Positions 40,165 to 49,925 are shown, counted from the first letter of the stretch. The stretch is 64,000 nt of DNA from Lepidostoma basale (GCA_022606425.2 JAHDVF020000890.1:1206501-1270500); one strand, 5' to 3'. The notes: generated from the sequence alone by a model not told the origin. Numbers and translations are program-made.

Positions 40165-40690
40165 TTAAAAAAAAACTAACTAACCATCACGCCGTCTTGC
40201 CGAAGGGGTAGGTAGAAAGAATGGACTGCCACACTTTCTCTAACTACCTCAACATTCATACATCGTGTCATGCACGCGCGTCGATTTCTCTGACTCCTCA
40301 CATGGCCGACATTCAATATTTGATTTTTTTGATCGGGCCACGTTTTCCTCGGTCTTCCTCTATTTCTGGTTCTTTTCACATAATTAACATATAATTTTTT
40401 TACCATTCTTTCTTCATTCATTCTTTCCATATGTCCAAACCATCTTAATGATCCTTTCATTATTTTGTTCATGACACCATCATTCGCACCGCATTCACTT
40501 CTTATATTTTCATTCGATACTCTATCATACACAGAGTATCCACACATTCGTCTAAGAGATCTCATTTCTACTGCATTTATTCTACTTTCATCCATCTTTT
40601 GCCAGTTCCATGCTTCGCTTCCATACATAAGGGTCGGTAGAAGAACACCATTGTGCACTGCCATTCTAGCTTTTTTGGATAGGTTTTTTT
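40165..40690 (-). mobile_element. LINE-A1 fragment, long open C-terminus
   Basis: A continuous 162-codon minus-strand frame runs from MAVHNGVLLPTLMYGSEAWN through RWFGHMERMNEERMVKKLYV and GRPRKTWPDQKNQILN to LPLRQDGVMVS. The 3' terminus is AACTAACTAACC on the plus strand. It is the longest uninterrupted LINE-A tail in the window. Confidence 0.9.
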
Positions 40691-40744
40691 TCCACTCAAA
40701 AGGTAGATAAACTTATTATCTTAACTGTGGAATTCCACAATTAC

Positions 40745-41250
40745 GATTTTTTTAAGTATTAAAACACTGTTATTTTCCACTTTTGAGTTTATTTTTCTTC
40801 ATCATCGGGAGAACGATAGAAACTAACCAAAATTATTACAAACTGAGTGCAAGAAACAAGAATTATATATAACATGTGTTAGTTAACTTGGCTAGTACTA
40901 GGAAGATAACAATAGACATATCAATGGGTTAAATTTTGAAATGATTATAGATGGAAGTATTGAGTTGAAGGTGTTTTATTGCTCTAAGGCTATTGATTAA
41001 GTAGGGTTACAGTTTATATTTAAAGACAAAACAAATGGACATTGACACAAGTTGAAAAAATAATAATTTTGCACAATAGAATTTTTAACAAAAGATCCGT
41101 CTCACGGTTTTATGATTGTACGAAAGAAATGACAAAATTATTTAAAAAGTAATACATTCACATTGTGCCCCTACACATAATAGGCTAAAACATGTCGAGA
41201 AAAATAAACTCAAAAGTCGAAAAAACAGTGTTTTAATTCATAAAATTTCG
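40745..41250. mobile_element. Foldback element with hammerhead remnants
   Basis: TTAAAACACTGTTATTTTCC and TTTTGAGTTTATTTTTC at the left are mirrored by GAAAAATAAACTCAAAAGTC and AAAACAGTGTTTTAATT at the right. Left: TCATCGGGAGAACGAT. Right: AAAACATGTCGAGAAA. Confidence 0.75.
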
Positions 41251-41289
41251 TAAATATGAAAAAGTTATAGCAATAAATTGCGAGTATTT

Positions 41290-41520
41290 ATTTTTTAAAA
41301 CTAATTAACTTACAAACCATCACGCCGTTTCCCCGGAAGTGTAAGTAAAGAGGATAGACGGCCCTACTGATATGACTCTACATTCATACACCGTAAAATG
41401 CACGCTCGTCGATTGTTCCTTCGAACATGACCACCTTTCAATTTTTAATTAATTTGGTCATGCCATGTTGTCCATGGTCTTACACGGCTTCTCTTTTAAC
41501 TCACACTGCTTGTATACAAC
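41290..41520 (-). mobile_element. LINE-A2 fragment, 3' part
   Basis: Minus strand: RSRGRPWTTWHDQINxKLK-like and GHVRRNNRRACILRCM-like segments, with the end ACTTACAAACCATCACGCCG. Split from 41757 by a SINE1. Confidence 0.75.
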
Positions 41521-41529
41521 ATTCTAAAC

Positions 41530-41756
41530 ATTATTCTCGTGGTAGAATGATAAGAGCTCTGACTTCCATACCGAAGGTCCCGGGTTCGATTCCCGGCGAT
41601 GGCAGCGTGATTGTTACACTGTCTTTGGTCTGGTGTAGAATTTACGTGACAATAAAATGGCGATAGATTGACTACCTATCACATGTCATGAAAATCAATA
41701 TAATAGCTAAAATAAATTGTATACAGTTATTGGGTTCAAACGACCCGTTGTATACA
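41530..41756 (+). mobile_element. SINE1, hairpin-tailed form, nested in LINE-A2
   Basis: CGTGGTAGAATGATAAGAGC (decayed A box), GGGTTCGATTCCCGGCGATG (B box), body, and 3' end TGTATACAGTTATTGGGTTC with complementary GACCCGTTGTATACA. It separates two halves of one LINE-A2 copy. Confidence 0.88.
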
Positions 41757-41985
41757 AGGAAAAAAAATCTCAGAGATCATTTTCTTAATTTTACTTGTGA
41801 TGCAATCATTTGCTATACATTTCTTCCTGATATCGTCGTTCGATATTTTATCATATATTGCTTTTCTGAACATTCTTCTCAGTGATCTAATTTCTACGGC
41901 ATTTATCCTACTTTCGTTCATTGTTTGCCAGCTCTAAGCTTCACTTCCATGCATAAGGGTTGGCACTAGAACTCCATGTGCGTTA
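41757..41985 (-). mobile_element. LINE-A2 fragment, 5' part
   Basis: Minus strand: MNESRINAVEIRSLRRMFRK, AIYDKISNDDIRKKCIANDC, ITSKIKKM. Continuous with 41290 apart from the SINE1. Confidence 0.8.
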
Positions 41986-42704
41986 TTAATGTGCAGACAT
42001 TAGGTAAGTTACATTTGTGATTTTAACTTGGCAGATAGATCAACCGATGAAAACCGCGGGAAACGCCTAAACGTCAAACTCCAAAAACTACTTTCGGCGG
42101 GAAATCGTGATACTATAATTCAATCGTGACGTCACATAGTTCGAAACATGAAACTGAGCCCACGCCTAGTGTCAAACAAATAACTGAATTAATGTTTGGT
42201 AAGTCACTATGGAGCGCGGCGCTGAATACAAATCGGGTCTTGTGATTGAATCCTTTTCTGCCGGCAGTGACATCTGTTGACGAACAAAGACACCCCTTGT
42301 TTTGAATTTTGTTCCCAGTTTAATGAGGCAAAATTTCAAACAAAATTTCCATAAAAATGACATAAAAAGATACACTTAGAAAACTTGCGAAATAATCCAA
42401 ATATGATTCCGAGGTATAGTTGGCTTGACAAAATCATGCTGTTACTGTTTTACTATAAAATCGTATTATTTTGCATCAATACAATAAGCGAGTCATTCGT
42501 TGAAGAAAGCTCTGCCGTCACCGCTTTTCGTTTTCAAGCTTAAAATTTCCTTCGTTGTAGTCTTTATAGAATTGACACGTATAATTAAAACAAAAACTTT
42601 CTACAATAATATTTGTTATGTAAATTTAGATATTTTAATTATAAAATAGGGCACAGTAATAAATAATATAAAGAGTAATCTATTTTTGTATATTAAAATA
42701 TTCA
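41986..42704. other. Unique block with a CRE-like palindrome
   Basis: No repeat recognised. TGACGTCA at 42127-42134 matches the CREB/ATF consensus by chance or function. It is one of the few sizeable non-repetitive stretches between the two host exons. No coding frame supported. Confidence 0.4.
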
Positions 42705-43105
42705 ACAACAACAACAAACCATCACGCCGTTGCCCCGTAGGGGTAGGCAGAGAGAATGGACCGCCACACTACTCTATCCTGGCACACCTCTTTAGCTTCT
42801 TCCACATTCATACAGCGATTCTTCCGACTTCTACATGACAAACCTTAAAATTTTGATTAATTTGGTAATGCCATGTTTTCTTCGGTCTGCCTTGACTCCG
42901 TACTCCATTTACATCATTAATGTATACTTTCTTAACCACTCTTTCTCTATCCATGCCCTCGTTCTACCATACATACGTTAAAGGGACCTCATCTCTACTG
43001 CATTAATTCTGCTCTCATCCTTCTTCTGCCAGTTCCATGCTTCGCTTCCATACATTAGGGTTGGGACCAGAACTCCATTGTGAACGGCCGTTTAGCCTTA
43101 AAAGA
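42705..43105 (-). mobile_element. LINE-A3 fragment, (TTG)n tail
   Basis: The plus strand opens CAACAACAACAACAAACC, the reverse TTG tail. The minus strand carries NGVLVPTLMYGSEAWNWQKK, DESRINAVEMRSL, then MDREREWLRKYTL-like and VNGVRSRQTEENMALPN-like segments, with deletions. Confidence 0.8.
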
Positions 43106-43179
43106 TTCAAATATGATATTAATAAAACAAGTACCTAACCTGTTCACATTGATGAGGAACCTTTTTTTTTTAATTCCTC

Positions 43180-43660
43180 ATTTCTAGTGGCATGACAGTC
43201 TGCAACATTAGCGTAAACGGTGAAAATCTAGATAAAGTGGATAAATTTGTTTATATAGGAAAAAAACATGAGTGGACAAACAACAGAGTGGAGAAAGATA
43301 TTGAAAGAAGAGGTGGACGCAGGCACCAGAGTAAATGGTGCACTTAAAGTTGTCATCACAAACAAAAGCCTATCAAAAAAATCTAAGATGGCAGTGCATA
43401 AGGGTGTTCTTGTGCCGACCCTTATGTATGGAAGTGGTGCATAGAACTGGCAAAAGAAGGATGTACGTAGAATAAATGCAGTAGAAATTAGATCTCTGAG
43501 ACGAATGTGTGCTAAATCTACATATGATAGATTGTCAATTGGAAATATAAGAAGTGAATGCGGTGCGGATGATAGTGTTATGAACAAAATAATGAAAGGG
43601 TCAATTAGATGGTTTGGACACATAAAAAGAATGAGTGAAGACAGTATGATGTAGAAGTAT
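43180..43660 (+). mobile_element. LINE-A1 fragment
   Basis: MTVCNISVNGENLDKVDKFV at the start, then KVVITNKSLSKKSKMAVHKG and VLVPTLMYGSGA. It breaks off after RWFGHIKRMSED. Several stops. Confidence 0.8.
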
Positions 43661-43830
43661 GATGTCCTCTATTTCTGGCTCCGTTCACGTCGTTAACAGA
43701 TCAGCTCCCCTCACCAGGTCTATGCCTAGATACTTGAAGGTCCTGACCTGTTCTATGGGTTGATTTTCTATAACCAGGTTACATGTTTTGAGTGTTTTGG
43801 TAAAGGTATAGAGATCGTCGTGTTGTTTTT
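43655..43830 (-). mobile_element. LINE-A and LINE-B fragments
   Basis: 43655-43695 is a short inverted LINE-A1 piece (NDVNGARNRG). 43695-43830 on the minus strand reads VIENQPIEQVRTFKYLGIDL and VRGADL of LINE-B. Confidence 0.65.
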
Positions 43831-44227
43831 TTTTCCATAGAGATCGTCACGTTGAATTTCAAGAAGAGCCTTCTCCAAGTAAATGGGGCGAGCCAACGCT
43901 ATATACAATTTTACAACGACTGTTTATGTTACATCGCACCCTTAAGAGAAAATAGCAATTACTCAGTAACGACGTACCCTAATTACGACGTCATAACTTC
44001 TCCATAATTCATCATTTCATATGCCCTAAAATTTCTATTTTGAATACTTCGCGACTGTAATGGGATCTTATCACGATAACAGATTGTTATTATTATAATA
44101 ATTATAATTTTATTTTATAACTCCTTACAACACACCTGAGTTCACAAAAGGGTTCTGGTTCCAATTCTAATATCAATTTAAATTTAAATTTCTTTTTAAA
44201 AAATTATAATTATCACAGTATATTCCC
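43831..44227. other. No gene seen
   Basis: AT-rich sequence, no supported feature. Confidence 0.4.
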
Positions 44228-45065
44228 AAATCGCTTATGACTAACTAACTAACTAACTAACCATCACGCCGTCTCCCCGAAAGGGTAGGCAGAAAGAATG
44301 GACTGTCACACTTTTACTGATGCGGCACTCCATCCTTCTCTTTTCGCCCCGCGGGAGACGCGGTGTGATGGGTTGCGAACCTCATCGCCACCAATAGGCA
44401 TCTCCTGCGCACACTTCGATCTTCCAGCATCCACAAAATAAATCTAAAACAAATAATATAAAATTCAATGATATAAAATAAAATAACAAAATAAAAATAA
44501 TTTAATACAAAATGTTATTTTTAGATGGTGCACATTTGTCTATTTAATTTATGTTCCACGAATCCACCGTTTTTTAAATTTAGCACATAATGTAATAACA
44601 CATAAAGTTTTTCCGATGTTGCACATTTTGACATGGACGATCCGGACTTTTGTGTTTATTTAATTTATGTTACACGTATCCACCGTTTTTTTAAATTAGC
44701 TGTTATATGATTTAATTAATGTTCCACGTATCCACTTTTTTTATTTGGCAGTAATTAGGCACTTAAAACCAACCAACACCAGCAAGAACTTTAAAAGAAT
44801 ATTGAAGAAATTATTCAAATTGTCATGGGAACAAATGAAAAAAAATTTTTTTTACACCTGTCAAAATTCTTTATATAAACGAAAAAACTTGTATAATTTT
44901 GACATCAAAACAGTAAAAACGTATTACGTCTCACAATTAACTATTATAAAGTGCGGCAATAATCAAATTGACCAAAACAATTCACTTATACACGTTATTT
45001 CTCCAAATTCACGGGAGCACCAAATGAACCAAACCAAATTTTCAAAATCAGAATTAGAATAACAA
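44228..45065 (-). mobile_element. TT1 element, long form
   Basis: The 3' end ACTAACTAACTAACTAACC and the TT1 body are followed by the same long extension as at 25186. It has three copies of the TTTAATTTATGTTxCACGxATCCACCG subrepeat (about 44540, 44664, 44713) against two in the other copy. A 105-codon frame on the opposite strand (44745-45062) is broken in the 25 kb copy and not clearly selected. Confidence 0.78.
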
Positions 45066-45404
45066 GAGAAGCAAATATCAATTTTATACATTATATAAGA
45101 GATAAATGCTTTCTGAGGGTAGCCTCACGTTTGTGGAAGATGTCCACATCCGAAGAGATGCGGTTTAGAAGGATTATTGTTCTGCCCACGGGCATAACCT
45201 TAGGTACCTTATGTTACTGTTTATTATGATGTATTGAACCTCAAAAATTCTATGAAATTCAGTTGTAAATTTACTTATGACTCATCATTAGTTCTAAGAA
45301 AAACCTTAAAATTGTTTTATTTAACAACTCAAAAAGCTGCATTATATACTTTTATACTTTCTCCCCCACCCTTAAGATTGCTAAACTCAATATAATGACA
45401 CACT
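45066..45404. other. Extension of TT1 or unique; no gene
   Basis: Follows the TT1 extension and includes a GC-richer patch at about 45110-45210. No recognised feature. Confidence 0.35.
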
Positions 45405-45855
45405 AACTAACTAACTAACTAACCATCACGCCATTTCCCCGGAGGGGTAGGCATAGAGGATGCATCGCCACACTGGCCTGTCCTGGCATACCTCTCGAGC
45501 TTCCTCTACATCCATACATCTTACCATGCACGCACGTCGATTGTTCCGACTTCGAATGTGGCCGCCTTTTAGTAATTGATTAATTTGGTCATGCCATGTT
45601 TTCCTCGGTCGTCCTCGGCTTCTTTTCCCACTCACGCTGCTTTTGTACATCTTTTTAACCATTCTTTTTTATCCTTTTTTAATTTTATTCATGATGCAGT
45701 CATCTGCCTTACATTTCTTTCTTATTTCATCGTTCGGTATTCTATCATACAACGTTTTCCCGCACATTCTTCTCAGTGATCTCATTTCTACGGCGTTTAT
45801 CCTGCTTTCATCCTTCTTTTGCCAACTCCAAGCTTCACTTCCATACATAATGACA
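45405..45855 (-). mobile_element. LINE-A2 fragment
   Basis: Minus strand: MYGSEAWSWQKKDESRINAV, LYDRIPNDEIRKKCKADDCI, then after a deletion of the RWFGH segment MVKKMYKSSVSGKRSRGRPR, HIRSRNNRRACMVRCMDVEE and YPSGEMA. Two long frames (92 and 78 codons). It has a TTAG-type 3' end. Confidence 0.9.
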
Positions 45856-45924
45856 CACTGTTTGGCGATTAGGTTCAGTTGGAGAATGCCCTCGCAAGGC
45901 GAAACAAATTTGTCACAATTTATA

Positions 45925-46020
45925 TAACTTATGTAAATTAAATCCAAGTTAAACCACTAAACAATCGTGTTTACTATTATTCATTTATATGGAGTTTTAC
46001 AAAACTTAAACCTTAACCAC
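45925..46020. repeat. Copy of the palindrome-element arm
   Basis: TAAATTAAATCCAAGTTAAA, CCACTAAACAATCGTGTTTA and GGAGTTTTACAAAACTTAAA match the right arm and flank of the palindrome at 8504. Only one arm is present. Confidence 0.8.
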
Positions 46021-46734
46021 CAAAAACATTATTTTCTTAACATATTATTTTACAATTGGAAGTATTTGAAGTGAAACCTGCAATAATGTAAAAAAAAAGT
46101 TTTCAGTTTAACCATTTTAATTATTTACTATAAAAGGCCTATTTAAAATTACTGTAAAATGTTTTTGGTTCTACTAAGAAATTAACTATTTTGATTTGCA
46201 TTCGTCTGCCTCTGAAATACCTAAACTCGAAAAATCTGCAATGTTCGTAATTTTCAAAATACCATTGTGTATTTAAGTATTGTATCTTAAACACGTAGAT
46301 TGTCCCTTTAAGGCAATTTTATTAAACCCAAAATGTTATCTACATCAACCCTCATTAATAAATGTCGCTTTTGTTAATCGCGTCTATAAAGAGATACAAT
46401 TTATGGTCCCAAGACAAAAGAAGAAGAGGTTTAATAAAAAAGAGACAAACACTGGGGTGGCCGAAAGAAATCTTATTCGAAGATAAATAAGAATTTTCTT
46501 TTATTTCTGAAATTCATGGAAAACTGTGTCTTTCAATTAAATTAATTAACAAAAAATATATTTAAATAAGAAATGTGTTTGAAATATGGCTGAAACTCAA
46601 AACGTTGCATATTCCTTGAACCGATGGCGATGTGGTCAGCAACAAAAATGTTCTCCAGACAGGCAGAGCTGATCATAGTTGATGGTCAAGTCCAAATATG
46701 ATAATAATAATAATAATAATATAATAAATTGGAT
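46021..46734. other. No gene confirmed
   Basis: AT-rich. A 68-codon frame at 46280-46486 shows no recognised family or splice signals. An (ATA)n run at about 46698-46720 precedes the LINE-E 3' end. Confidence 0.4.
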
Positions 46735-47500
46735 AATTTATAAAGCGCCATTTTTATGAATTGCTCATCTCAAGGGCGCTGTAGAAGATGCTCCGTTTTA
46801 TCAACTAGATAATAATAATAATGTTAAAAAATATATATAAACATATTTAGTATGAGGGCTGCACCCGACGAAATCGATCAGCCCTTCCTGTCAGGAAATG
46901 ATAATTTGAAAAGGTGCGTTTTGAGTCTCGATCTAAACTCTGATTGATTCTCAATGCACTTAAGATCTGCTGGAAGACTGTTCCAGGCTGAAGGGCCGGC
47001 TACCGCGAAGGCTCGGTCGCCAAAGTTTGTGCTTGGACAGCGTTTTGGCACAGTCAATCTACCGATCGCAGAAGACTTAGCTGATCGCAATGTAGACTGT
47101 CTAGTATTCAGGTTCTCGCTGATGCAGAGTTCAGATATATAAGCTGGTGCCATTCCATGCAACGCCTTATAGACCGTCCAGCAGAGCTTGTATTGTATCC
47201 TTTCTGGACATTTCAGCCAGTGGAGCTCCTTAAGATGCTGTGTTATGTGACAACTCCTTGGCATACCCTTTATCAGTCTTGCTGCTGCATTGAATGCAGA
47301 CTGGAGTTTATTTATTTGCTGTTTGGGGATGTTGGCGTAGACACCGTTGCAGTAATCTAGTCGGGATACGACGAAGGAATTGGTCAATGTTTTAAAACTG
47401 TCAATGGGAATATTTCTTTTAATGGATCTTAATTTCCTTAGATGAAAGAAGCAATTGCTGACTGTTTTATTGATTTGAGTTTTCAATAAAAGATCAGTCT
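46735..47500 (-). mobile_element. LINE-E fragment, CR1/L2-like RT C-terminal region
   Basis: A 202-codon minus-strand frame (47486-46878) runs LTNSFVVSRLDYCNGVYANI, INKLQSAFNAAARLIKGM, HLKELHWLKCPERIQYKLCW, MAPAYISELC, FGDRAFAVAGPSAWNSLPAD and EFRSRLKTHLF. These are the thumb and C-terminal motifs of CR1/L2-type reverse transcriptases. The 3' UTR (GCGCCCTTGAGATGAGCAAT) lies at 46745-46800. It is the best preserved LINE-E copy; the catalytic RT core is missing. Confidence 0.92.
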
Positions 47501-47633
47501 CTAGATGGACGGTAAAGCTTAGAGCTAGCTTTACTTACATTGACTACAAATGATATCCGAAACCACAAGCCGCGTACATATCCAAGAATCAAGAAAAATG
47601 CTAATAAAACTTTCGAAATCAATAAAAAAAAAT

Positions 47634-47639
47634 ACTTAC
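47634..47639 (-). other. Splice donor of the unc-5 exon
   Basis: GTAAGT on the minus strand directly follows the coding segment. Confidence 0.75.
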
Positions 47640-47746
47640 AGGCCACTTCCACAAAGGCCGGCTGACTCCTGATCTGGCCGCGTCCAGTCCAGGCGATGCA
47701 GTTACAGCGAAAGCTCTCTTTCCCGAAGTATTCCTCCACCTGATTC
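47640..47746 (-). CDS. unc-5: UNC-5-like netrin receptor, internal exon (Ig region)
   Basis: A 107-bp exon encodes NQVEEYFGKESFRCNCIAWT and GRGQIRSQPAFVEVA plus one base of the next codon. UNC-5 receptors have a QVEExFG, C-x-C-x-AW and a R-x-AxVxxAY pattern here, at the end of the first Ig domain. The exon begins after CCCAG and ends before GTAAGT, and both boundary phases fit: G completes a codon, and T opens the Tyr of the AY motif. Family knowledge: UNC-5 is a single-pass receptor mediating repulsive axon guidance by netrin. No other UNC-5 exon is recognised in the window; thrombospondin, ZU5 and death-domain exons should lie toward lower coordinates. The acceptor side lacks a good pyrimidine tract, because a LINE-A1 lies about 15 bp upstream on the coding strand. 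It could therefore be an inactive duplicate, though the frame and splice sites argue for a real exon. Confidence 0.72.
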
Positions 47747-47761
47747 CTGGGCTTTTATCTA

Positions 47762-48264
47762 CATGGTGTTCTTCTACCGACCCTTATGTATGGAAGCGAA
47801 GCATGGAACTGGCAAAAGAAGGATGAAAGTAGAATAAATGCAGTAGAAATGAGATCTCTTAGACGAATGTGTGGATACTCTGTGTATGATAGAGTGTCTA
47901 ATAAAAAAATAAAAGAAGTGAATGCGGTGCGAATGATGGTGTCATGATCAAAATAATGAAAGGATCATTAAGATGGTTTGGACATATGGAAAGAATGAAT
48001 GAATAAAGAATGGTAAAAAAATTATATATTAATGATGTAAATGGAACCAGAAATAGAGGAAGACCGAGGAAAACGTGGCACGATCAAATAAATCAAATAT
48101 TGAATGTCGGCCATGTGAGGAGTCAGAGAAATCGACGCGCGTGCATGACACGATGTATGAATGTTGAGGAATCGAGAGAAATATGTCAGGAAAGAAAAGT
48201 GTGGTAGTCCATTCCTTCTGCTTACCCCTTCGGGGAGACGGCGTGATGGTTAGTTAGTTTAGTG
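47762..48264 (+). mobile_element. LINE-A1 insertion next to the unc-5 exon
   Basis: 5'-truncated copy starting at TGGTGTTCTTCTACCGACCC, with LLPTLMYGSEAWNWQKKDES, YDRVSNKKIKEVNAV (frameshift), RWFGHMERMNE, NGTRNRGRPRKTWHDQINQI and CMNVEESREICQERKVW. The tail is GATGGTTAGTTAGTTT. It begins about 15 bp from the acceptor of the exon at 47640-47746. Confidence 0.88.
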
Positions 48265-48274
48265 GAAAATATAT

Positions 48275-48370
48275 TAATTGCTGCACTTGTTATTTTCGCA
48301 GTTTTCACAAACATGTTTCGGGACAGAAAAGCTTTTTCTCAGTGTAGAAATTTTAAGCTCAGTGAATATA
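48275..48370 (-). repeat. Repeat with hammerhead-like core
   Basis: Minus strand: TACA, CTGAGAA (altered core), stem region, GAAACATGTT, TGTG. Related to 30880. Confidence 0.4.
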
Positions 48371-48389
48371 TAAGATATACGAGTATAAG

Positions 48390-48795
48390 TAATTTCAATA
48401 TATACAAGGCATGCGTTCGCCCATCCATGACGTATGAAATAGAGGTCAGAGCTGATACCGATAGAACTAAGAACCTTCTTAGAGTAACAGAAATGCGAAC
48501 CCTACGCTCCATCGCAGGCAAAACCCTCAGAGATCGGATCAGAAATGAAACGATAAGGTCTGTCTGTGATGTTGAAGACATAGTAAGATGGGGAAGAAGC
48601 AGAAGGAGCTTTTGGAGAGACCACGTGGACCGCATGGAGAATACAATAATTGCAAAAATTGTTAAAGATGAAAACCCAAGCAGCAAGAGATTACCAGGAA
48701 GGCCGCCGAAGAGATGGAGGATAGCTGGACATCATAATCCAGGACAACCTACCGTCACAAACAGGTCATACGACCTGAACTAAGAGGAAGAAGAA
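48390..48795 (+). mobile_element. LINE-B fragment
   Basis: A 173-codon frame includes ACVRPSMTYEIEVRADTDRT, EMRTLRSIAGKTLRDRIRNE, CDVEDIVRWGRSRRSFWRDH and KRLPGRPPKRW. It ends with GAGGAAGAAGAAGAG. It is inserted just upstream of a LINE-A1 end. Confidence 0.9.
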
Positions 48796-48930
48796 GAGTC
48801 GGATAATTCGACGTGCGTGCCAGACACGATGTATGAATGTTGAGGAACGATAGAAATGTGTCAGGAAAGAAAATAGCGGCAGTCAATTCGTTCTGCCTAC
48901 CCCTTCGAGGAGACGGCGTTATGGTTAGAT
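48796..48930 (+). mobile_element. LINE-A1 3' fragment
   Basis: RIIRRACQTRCMNVEER, EMCQERK, then a GATGGTTAGATGG tail remnant. Confidence 0.75.
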
Positions 48931-49245
48931 GGTTTTAAAAATAATCTTAAGATATTCTTATTAAATTTCTTTTTGCAGTAAGCCTCGTAAATCAAATTAT
49001 TTAATTTAAAATCTTATCAAGTATTTCAGGAAATATAATATTATAATACCTAAAGTAATCTCCACATGATTTATTAAGATTGCTCTTCAATCCGAAATTT
49101 CTTTGTAAATCATTTTTCGCTATTATTACCACTAAGCTGATGAAAAATTCCTGGAAAGGCCTAAAAGGCATTATCGACATTGGCAATCTGAATATTCCAA
49201 AAAAGCTCTATATATATTTTAAGCTTTACTTATTTACTTTCTTAC
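48931..49245. other. No gene seen
   Basis: AT-rich, upstream of the candidate exon at 49246. Confidence 0.4.
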
Positions 49246-49341
49246 CTCAGATGTCCGTAAAAATCTTGAAGAGTTTTAGCCTCCTTGAAGATTCCAAGCT
49301 CTTCATGCGCCTTTTGCTCCGGGCAGTCCTTTTCTCCCAGC
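49246..49341 (-). CDS. Candidate 96-bp exon, unrecognised
   Basis: On the minus strand a TTTGATTTGATTTAG acceptor opens an exon with frame LGEKDCPEQKAHEELGIFKE and AKTLQDFYGHL plus AG, followed by the donor GTAAGA. It starts and ends in phase 2. Its last two bases would join the first base of the unc-5 exon, 1.5 kb downstream on the same strand, as AGG (Arg). The peptide does not look like the expected UNC-5 Ig segment, and I recognise no family. The plus strand also has a good acceptor (TTACTTTCTTACCTCAG) before an open frame, so strand and reality are uncertain. Confidence 0.3.
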
Positions 49342-49379
49342 CTAAATCAAATCAAATCAAATTATTTAATATTTTTGAA

Positions 49380-49475
49380 CAATGATGTAAAACTCCATAT
49401 TAAATATTTTATACGAATGAAAACGTTCGTTTTCTAGAAGTTTTATTATATTTTATGGGAATGACATGTTTACTG
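49380..49475. repeat. Foldback-family fragment
   Basis: ACAATGATGTAAAACTCCAT, GTTTTCTAGAAGTTTTATTA and GGGAATGACATGTTTA recur near 33480, 38960 and 58620. Confidence 0.55.
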
Positions 49476-49720
49476 TTATGCCGGTAGGTAGAGCAATATC
49501 TTTGCTAAATCGTATCACGGAATTTGACGTATTTTGTGATAGTCTGGCTCACCTGAGGGAAGCACTGTCCTTATTATAATTGTGTATTCATTTTATTAAT
49601 TTGTCATGTATCTTATGTTTTTCGCTCTTTTTATTATTTTATTATGTTATACTTATTATTGTGTATCTCCAACTTGTATCCTTAGTGTATTTATTAAATA
49701 AATGAAATAAAATAAATAAA
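49465..49720 (+). mobile_element. LINE-F fragment, ORF end and 3' UTR
   Basis: VMPVGRAISLLNRITEFDVF then CDSLAHLREALSLL before a stop. The 3' end is AATAAATGAAATAAAATAAA rather than GATTT repeats, so it may be a sister subfamily. Confidence 0.7.
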
Positions 49721-49734
49721 CTTGCTAAGGCATA

Positions 49735-49925
49735 TTGATAATCATGGACGAGATAGAGGGATGGTGGGGAGTTGACAAAACACAGTTGTCTTGGCTGCGC
49801 AATATAATATAATGGACAGGAATGAGTGGGTTTGGGAACCTGTTCCAAGTGGCGCAGAACATAGATGCTTTCGCTGCAGTGATCGTCAAAGTCGGGGGGG
49901 GGGGCTGACACGGCATTAAAATAAG
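49735..49925 (+). mobile_element. LINE-D fragment
   Basis: HIDNHGRDRGMVGS and KTQLSWLRNI segments, then NLFQVAQNIDAFAAVIVKV and a G-run. The plus frames are broken; the family match is to 680-1115. Confidence 0.7.

Noticed and set aside
42172..42375. 67-codon minus-strand frame
   Set aside because: No homology recognised and no splice signals.
44745..45062. 105-codon frame as a gene
   Set aside because: The homologous copy at about 25650-25960 has stops and many amino-acid changes, and the sequence lies inside the TT1 extension. No known family.
46280..46486. 68-codon plus-strand frame
   Set aside because: Lysine-rich low-complexity end, no splice context, no family.
46878..47486. 202-codon minus-strand frame as a host gene
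   Set aside because: Its motifs (LHWL, KALHG, GPSAWN, LKTHLF) are those of CR1/L2-type retrotransposons.
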